A DNA stretch of 64,000 nucleotides from Micromonospora violae (GTDB lineage Bacteria > Actinomycetota > Actinomycetes > Mycobacteriales > Micromonosporaceae), in assembly GCF_004217135.1 (NCBI RefSeq), contig NZ_SHKK01000001.1:6014001-6078000 (forward strand), read 5' to 3'. The notes below the pieces were generated by a model. That model was not told the origin of the DNA. It saw only the letters and a program-made list of their open reading frames with translations, and made no database searches. Each line of letters opens with the position of its first letter. Within the stretch, counting starts at the first letter, position 1. This document shows, piece by piece, positions 59,612-64,000 of this stretch. The translations under genes were made by a program, and so were the position numbers.

Positions 59612-60928
59612 TCAGGCGCCGAGGACGTGCGTCAGGTGGGGGTTGGTGAAGAGCCGGTCGGGGTCCAGCCGGTCGCGGACGGCCTGGAAGTCCGCGAAGC
59701 GGGGGTACGCCGTGGCCAGCGAGGCGGCGTCGCGGTAGTGCAGCTTGCCCCAGTGCGGTCGACCGCCCAGCCCGGCGGCCACCTCCTCGAAGGCACGGAA
59801 GTACGGCTCGTACGGCATGCCGACGTACTGGTGCACGGCGATGTAGGCGTTGTCCCGGCCGTAGCCGTGCGACAGCCAGATGTCGTCCGGGGCGGTGAAT
59901 CGCACCTCGACCGGGAAGAGCACCTTGAACGGCAGGCCGTCCACGATCCGTTGGAGCGCGGCGAGCGCCTCCGGCAATGCCTCGCGGGGCAGGCCGTACT
60001 CCATCTCCACGAAGCGGACCCGGCGCGGGGTGCAGAAGACCCGGTCGGAGCGGCCGGTGTACCGGCGTTCGGTGAGGGCACGGGCGGAGACCGCGCTGAT
60101 CCCCGGGGCCAGCGCGGGCACGGCCCGGCCGAGTCGGCACGCCCCGGCGAAGACCCGGTTGGACAGGAAGTCGTCGTCCAGCCAGCCGCGCCAGCGCGAC
60201 AGCGGCAGGTCGTTGGCGGGTACCCGGTCGTTGGCCTTGACCTGGACCCGGGACGTGTACGGGAACCAGTAGAACTCGACGTGGTCGTGCCGGTCGATCA
60301 GCGCGGGCAGTTCGGCGAGCACGTCGGCCAGTTCGGCCGGGCGTTCGTGGGCGCGCAGGACGAAGGCGTCCACGCAACGCAGGGTCACCTCGATCAGGAC
60401 GCCGAGCGCGCCGAGTGACACCCGGGCGGCGGCGAGGACGTCGGGGTGCTCGTCGGCGGAGCAGCGCAGCACCTCGCCGGTGCCGGTGACCAGGGTGATC
60501 GCCTCGACGAAGGTGGAGAGGCATCCGTAGCCGGCGCCGGTGCCGTGGGTGCCGGTGGAGATCGCCCCGGCGACGGTCTGCGCGTCGATGTCACCGAGGT
60601 TGGGCAGCGCGAGACCGTGTCGGGCGAGCAGGCCGTTGAGCGCGTGCAGGGTCATGCCGGCCGGCACGGTGACCAGTCGTTGGGCGACGTCCACGCTGAC
60701 CGTGGTGTCCAGGTCGGACAGCTCCATCCGACGGTCGTCGGCGAGCGCGACGGCGGTGAACGAGTGGCCGCTGCCGGTGACCCGGATCCGAGCGCCGTCG
60801 GCGGCGGCAGATCGGACGGCTTCTACGACGTCGGTCGGCGAGCCGGGGCGCAGGATCGCGCTGGCGCTGCCACGCTGGTTCCCGGCCCAGTTGGACCAGC
60901 CAGCCCCGAGCGGTGCGGTGCGGACCAT
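59612..60928 (-). CDS. FAD-linked sugar-1,4-lactone oxidase
   Basis: 438 aa VAO-family flavoprotein of the D-arabinono-/L-gulono-1,4-lactone oxidase type, producing ascorbate-like compounds or oxidised polyols. FAD-binding VTGSGHSFT with the histidine that is often covalently flavinylated, then GDIDAQTVAGAISTGTHGTG, and the ALO domain ending in HWGKLHY and LDPDRLFTNPHL. The ATG has GAGGAG 6 bases upstream. Divergent from a TetR gene with a shared operator. Confidence 0.9.
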   Translation of the reverse strand: MVRTAPLGAGWSNWAGNQRGSASAILRPGSPTDVVEAVRSAAADGARIRVTGSGHSFTAVALADDRRMELSDLDTTVSVDVAQRLVTVPAGMTLHALNGLLARHGLALPNLGDIDAQTVAGAISTGTHGTGAGYGCLSTFVEAITLVTGTGEVLRCSADEHPDVLAAARVSLGALGVLIEVTLRCVDAFVLRAHERPAELADVLAELPALIDRHDHVEFYWFPYTSRVQVKANDRVPANDLPLSRWRGWLDDDFLSNRVFAGACRLGRAVPALAPGISAVSARALTERRYTGRSDRVFCTPRRVRFVEMEYGLPREALPEALAALQRIVDGLPFKVLFPVEVRFTAPDDIWLSHGYGRDNAYIAVHQYVGMPYEPYFRAFEEVAAGLGGRPHWGKLHYRDAASLATAYPRFADFQAVRDRLDPDRLFTNPHLTHVLGA

Positions 60929-60947
60929 GCGCGCTCCTCATTCATGA

Positions 60948-60966
60948 ATATGAACTGACTTCATAT
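60948..60966. promoter_or_regulatory. Probable TetR operator
   Basis: ATATGAA-CTGAC-TTCATAT, a perfect 7-bp inverted repeat, preceded by the 10-bp palindrome ATTCATGAAT (60940-60949). Lies in the divergent gap between the oxidase and the TetR gene, in sequence of clearly lower GC. Confidence 0.65.
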
Positions 60967-61076
60967 CAGGAACGTTCTAGCTGGTAAATACCGCAATTGC
61001 GATCCGCTCGTTGTACCGGTAGTCACGGACTCGTGACGTGGAGATATGTTCATCCGTCGAAGGGGGGTGGCGCAGA

Positions 61077-61760
61077 GTGTCCACACCAGCCGCCACGACC
61101 GGGCCGCTGCGCCGCGTACCGGTGCAAGGTCGAAGTGTCGCGCGGGTACAGCGCATGTTGGATGCCTGCGCCGAGCTCGTCGACGAGGTCGGGTACGAGG
61201 GGCTGACCACCACGCTGCTCGCCGAGCGGGCCGAGGTGGCGATCGGGTCGGTCTACCAGTTCTTTCCGGACAAGCGCGCCATCGTGCAGGCGTTGACCCT
61301 GCGGACCATGGAGTCCTACCTTCAGCGCCTCGACGAGCGGTTCGCGTCCGACGAGATGACCCACTGGTGGGACGGCGTCGACGCGGGCATCGACGAGTAC
61401 ATCACGATGCACCGCACCGTCCCGGGCTTCCGTACCCTGCACTTCGGCGACGTGGTCGACCTGCACCTGCTCGATGAGCAGCGGGACAACAACGGCGTGA
61501 TCGCCGACCAGTTGGCCCGGGTGCTCACCGAACGTTTCGGGCTCACCGACGTGCCCCAGCTGCGCTTCGTGCTGGAGATCGCGGTCGAGGCGGCGGACGC
61601 GCTGATCAAGCTCGCGTTCCGTCGGAAGTCCGACGGCGACGAGCGCGTGCTGCTGGAGGCGAAGGCGCTGATCCGGGAGTACCTGCACCGCCAGGTCGAC
61701 GGCCCGGACAACGGCCCGTCCACCGCCGGAAAGCAGACCGAGGCGGCCCAGCCCGTCTGA
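61077..61760 (+). CDS. TetR-family transcriptional regulator
   Basis: 227 aa. The DNA-binding domain (about 20-70) has LDACAELVDEVGYEGLTTTL, then LAERAEVAIGSVYQFFPDKR. The helical ligand domain (80-200) is less conserved. GTG at 61077 has AAGGGGGG upstream; an earlier GTG at 61038 lacks one. It probably represses the divergent lactone oxidase gene, and itself, through the palindrome at 60948. Confidence 0.88.
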   Translation: MSTPAATTGPLRRVPVQGRSVARVQRMLDACAELVDEVGYEGLTTTLLAERAEVAIGSVYQFFPDKRAIVQALTLRTMESYLQRLDERFASDEMTHWWDGVDAGIDEYITMHRTVPGFRTLHFGDVVDLHLLDEQRDNNGVIADQLARVLTERFGLTDVPQLRFVLEIAVEAADALIKLAFRRKSDGDERVLLEAKALIREYLHRQVDGPDNGPSTAGKQTEAAQPV

Positions 61761-61763
61761 GTG

Positions 61764-61780
61764 GGGCGCGGGCCGCGCCC
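61764..61780. terminator. Hairpin between convergent genes
   Basis: GGGCGCG (61764-61770) pairs with CGCGCCC (61774-61780), 3 bases after the TetR stop and 25 before the end of the PLP enzyme gene. Confidence 0.55.
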
Positions 61781-61804
61781 GGTGGTGGGGGCGACGGCCC
61801 GGCC

Positions 61805-63013
61805 TCAGAGGAAGGCCTGCCCCTCACCCCGGTAGGTGGGCACGGTCGCCACGACCGCGTCCCCCTCGATCAGGTGCAGCTCGTTGACCCGTTCACACAG
61901 CTCACCCGCCTTGGCGTGCCGGAACCACACCCGGTCGCCGACGCGCAGATCGGCCGCCGCCGCTCCGGACAGCGGAGTCTGCACCTCACCGGCGCCCTCG
62001 GTGCCGACCAGCTTCAGCCCCGCCGGCAGCCACGGCCGGGGCAGCCGACTGTCGGCGGCCGGGCCGGAGGCGATCCAGCCGCCGCCGAGCACCGTCGCCA
62101 ACTCCGGGGTCGGTCGGCGGACCACCGCGCAGGCAAAGAACGCCGCCGGGGTGGGCCGCCAGGCGCGGTACGCGTCGAACAGCGTCGGCCCGTACAGGCC
62201 CGATCCCGCGGTGACCTCGGTGACCGCGGGGTCGGCGCTGGTCGCGGCCACGCTGCCGGTGCCGCCGCCGTTGACGAACTCCAGGTCGGCGTGCTCGCGG
62301 ACCGCGGCGACCGCCGCGCCACGGCGGGCCAACAGCTCACGGTACGACCCGCGCTGGGCCAGCCTGATCGCGCCGGCCAGCAGCGTCTGCCCCGGCGGCG
62401 CGTCGCCCAGACCGGCGATCTGCGCCTCATACGACATCAGCCCGACCAACCGGAAGCCGGGTCGACCGGCGACGGCGGCGGCGAGCGCGCCGGCCGCCCG
62501 CGCGCTGTGCACCGGTGAGCGGCGGACGCCCACGTGCACCCGCCCCCGCAGTGGTCGCCAGGAGGCGTCCAGGTCCAGGCAGAGCCGTAGCTCGGCGCGT
62601 TGCCCCGGGGCCGCGATGGCGTCGATGAAGTCGAGTTGGCCGGTGCCGTCGATCATCAGCGTGATCGCGGCGGCGAGCGTCGGGTCGGCACCCAGTTCGG
62701 CGAGTGCGGCCCGGTCCGCGCTCGGGTACGCGACCAGCACGTCGTCGCTCACGCCGGCGCGGACCAGCCAGATCGCCTCGGGCAGGGTGAACGCCATCAC
62801 GCCGTGCCAGCCGGGCCGGGCGAGGGCTCGGCTGATCAACTCCCGGCTGCGGACCGACTTGCTGGCGAGGCGGACCGGCTTTCCGGCGGCGCGATCGGCC
62901 AGGGCGGCCGAATTGGCGTCGAAGGCGGTGAGGTCGACCACCGCGTACGGGGGGTCGAGGTGGGCGGTCGCCCGATCCAGGCGCTCGCGAAGTTTGTCGC
63001 TTTCGATGGCCAC
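61805..63013 (-). CDS. Fold-type III PLP enzyme (amino acid deaminase/aldolase, alanine-racemase-like)
   Basis: 402 aa. The PLP lysine is in KPVRLASKSVRSREL near residue 50, then an alanine-racemase N-terminal barrel (GLMSYEAQIAG, LEFVNGGGTGS) and a D-threonine-aldolase-type C-terminal domain (VWFRHAKAGELCERVNELHL). It acts on a D-amino or beta-hydroxy amino acid, not identifiable further. The GTG start has TAGCGT 6 bases upstream and no ribosome binding site. Found near the lactone oxidase in several actinobacteria. Confidence 0.82.
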   Translation of the reverse strand: MAIESDKLRERLDRATAHLDPPYAVVDLTAFDANSAALADRAAGKPVRLASKSVRSRELISRALARPGWHGVMAFTLPEAIWLVRAGVSDDVLVAYPSADRAALAELGADPTLAAAITLMIDGTGQLDFIDAIAAPGQRAELRLCLDLDASWRPLRGRVHVGVRRSPVHSARAAGALAAAVAGRPGFRLVGLMSYEAQIAGLGDAPPGQTLLAGAIRLAQRGSYRELLARRGAAVAAVREHADLEFVNGGGTGSVAATSADPAVTEVTAGSGLYGPTLFDAYRAWRPTPAAFFACAVVRRPTPELATVLGGGWIASGPAADSRLPRPWLPAGLKLVGTEGAGEVQTPLSGAAAADLRVGDRVWFRHAKAGELCERVNELHLIEGDAVVATVPTYRGEGQAFL

Positions 63014-63019
63014 GTGTGC

Positions 63020-63025
63020 ACGCTA
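63020..63025 (-). promoter_or_regulatory. -10 box of leaderless type, PLP enzyme gene
   Basis: TAGCGT on the minus strand, 6 bases before the GTG at 63013. Confidence 0.5.
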
Positions 63026-63144
63026 ACTGTCTGACGGAGAATGCGAAACACCCTCGCGTACGTCCGGGCTGCGGTCGGCACCTCCGGCGGCCTACGCTCA
63101 GCGAGCAGGAGAATGTCGCCCGGGGGGTGGCCCCCCACCGGGTC

Positions 63145-63150
63145 TAGAGT
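63145..63150 (+). promoter_or_regulatory. -10 box upstream of MFS gene
   Basis: TAGAGT, 12 bases before the in-frame GTG at 63163 and 48 before the ATC preceded by GGAGG. The stretch 63014-63144 otherwise holds only a GC-rich imperfect palindrome (63116-63141). Confidence 0.4.
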
Positions 63151-63162
63151 GTTGCACCGGAG

Positions 63163-64000
63163 GTGCCCAGCGATGGGCCGGCACGTGGAGGTACGGCCAT
63201 CGAAAGCCAGAACAGCGGCGAGTCGCCCGGCGTGTCGCGCTCGAGCGACCGGTCGGGCAACGCCGCCAACCCGTCCAGCGGTGGTCAGGTGGATCCGTCC
63301 GGTTACGCCGCCATCCGGTCCGTGCTGCGCATCCAGCCGTTCCGCCGGCTCTGGATCGTGCTCGGCGCGGCCTCCTTCGGTGACTGGCTCGGCCTGCTGG
63401 CCACCTCCGTCTTCGCCGCCTCCCAGGTCCAGGGCAACACCGCGAAGGGGGCGGCCTTCGGTGGTGTGATCGCGATCCGCCTGCTCCCCGCGCTGGTGCT
63501 CGGGCCGATCGCCGGTGTGCTCGCCGACCGGTTCGACCGACGCTGGACGATGGTCATCTGCGACCTGCTGCGGTTCGTGCTCTTCGCCTCGATCCCGATG
63601 GTGGCGCTGGCCGGCGCGAGCGGCGCGGTGGTGGTCCTCTGGGCGACCGTCGCCACCTTCCTGATCGAGTCGATCACGCTGATCTGGATTCCGGCCAAGG
63701 AGGCCGCGGTCCCCAACCTGATCCCGCGCGCCCGGCTGGAGGCGGCCAACCAGCTCACGCTGATCACCACGTACGGCCTCACCCCGATCCTCGCGGCGGT
63801 CGTCGCCGCGGTGCTCGACCGCAGTGTCCGGGCCGTCGCCGGCGGCGACCTCGGCTGGGCCGAGCCCGCCCAGCTCGCGCTGTGGGTCAACTCCTTCTCC
63901 CGGCTGGCCACCGCCCTCGTGGTGGCATTCGGGATCAAGGAGATCAGCCAGGCGCAGACCGGTGAGCGGGAGCGCACCGATCAGAGCATGCGGCGTCAGT
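63163..64000 (+). CDS. MFS transporter, 3' partial, start uncertain
   Basis: The reading frame runs off the window end. After a polar N-terminus of about 45 residues comes SVLRIQPFRRLWIVLGAASF, then GDWLGLLATSVFA and the signature GPIAGVLADRFDRRWTMVICD, typical of MFS permeases of the Bcr/MFS_3 type; at least five helices are visible. The only upstream canonical start is GTG 63163, where GGAG abuts the codon. GGAGG at 63187-63191 is ideally placed for an ATC at 63199. GTG 63232 is a third possibility. Substrate unknown. Confidence 0.85.
   Translation, partial: MPSDGPARGGTAIESQNSGESPGVSRSSDRSGNAANPSSGGQVDPSGYAAIRSVLRIQPFRRLWIVLGAASFGDWLGLLATSVFAASQVQGNTAKGAAFGGVIAIRLLPALVLGPIAGVLADRFDRRWTMVICDLLRFVLFASIPMVALAGASGAVVVLWATVATFLIESITLIWIPAKEAAVPNLIPRARLEAANQLTLITTYGLTPILAAVVAAVLDRSVRAVAGGDLGWAEPAQLALWVNSFSRLATALVVAFGIKEISQAQTGERERTDQSMRRQ

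Overview
The window is high-GC actinobacterial chromosome. Gene content (menaquinone-linked complex I, type VII secretion parts, BldG, Tad pilus genes, DUF4244 pilin) and the style of the proteins fit Micromonosporaceae, most likely Micromonospora; this is inference from gene content, not a search. There are no rRNA or complete tRNA genes, no CRISPR array and no intact insertion sequence.

Layout. 1-6068 is the 3' half of a nuo operon (nuoJKLMN), followed by a long-chain polyprenyl diphosphate synthase that probably makes the menaquinone tail. 7.2-15.1 kb holds an MFS exporter, an IclR regulator, a PhoX phosphatase with two PHO-box-like sites, a divergent ECF sigma/anti-sigma pair, a RarD-type permease, a GNAT enzyme and a holin-like membrane protein. 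15.2-22.6 kb is a split type VII secretion locus: EccE, two WXG100 proteins, a mycosin and a large SseB-domain protein with a coupled small gene. 22.6-34.1 kb holds an alpha/beta hydrolase, a lipoprotein, two tandem M6 (immune inhibitor A-like) secreted metalloproteases, acetyl-CoA synthetase, a degenerate Fic protein and a HAD-IB phosphatase. 34.1-35.2 kb is a scar of an integrative element (integrase C-terminus joined to a replication-initiator fragment). 35.2-39.8 kb has a membrane protein, a TPR membrane protein, a serine hydrolase and a second ECF sigma operon. 40.0-45.5 kb is a seven-gene Tad/Flp pilus operon, mostly with 4-base stop/start overlaps. 45.5-54.4 kb has a kinase-like phosphotransferase, a LURP-one protein, an MrfA-type helicase, bldG with its anti-sigma partner, the proton pyrophosphatase hppA and a lipoprotein. 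54.4-64.0 kb has topA, a DUF559-type nuclease gene bracketed by inverted copies of a 52-bp palindrome, a sugar-lactone oxidase with a divergent TetR, a fold-III PLP enzyme, and the start of an MFS gene.

The most unusual signal is a set of dispersed palindromes. Family A occurs three times (13144, 33181, 55178). Each copy is exactly 75 bp, with two conserved 21-nt arms and a 33-nt centre that varies in sequence but not in length. C-rich DNA lies to the left and G-rich DNA to the right. Two copies run into the 3' ends of genes and supply their last codons. Family C (two copies) sits exactly 10 bp after two stop codons in opposite orientations. Family B (one copy) lies in a divergent intergenic region. 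A second genome-scale signal is promoter architecture: at least eight genes have a TAnnnT -10 box 6-9 nt before the start codon and no ribosome binding site, the signature of leaderless mRNAs. Two genes have a good Shine-Dalgarno sequence followed by ATC where ATG would be expected.
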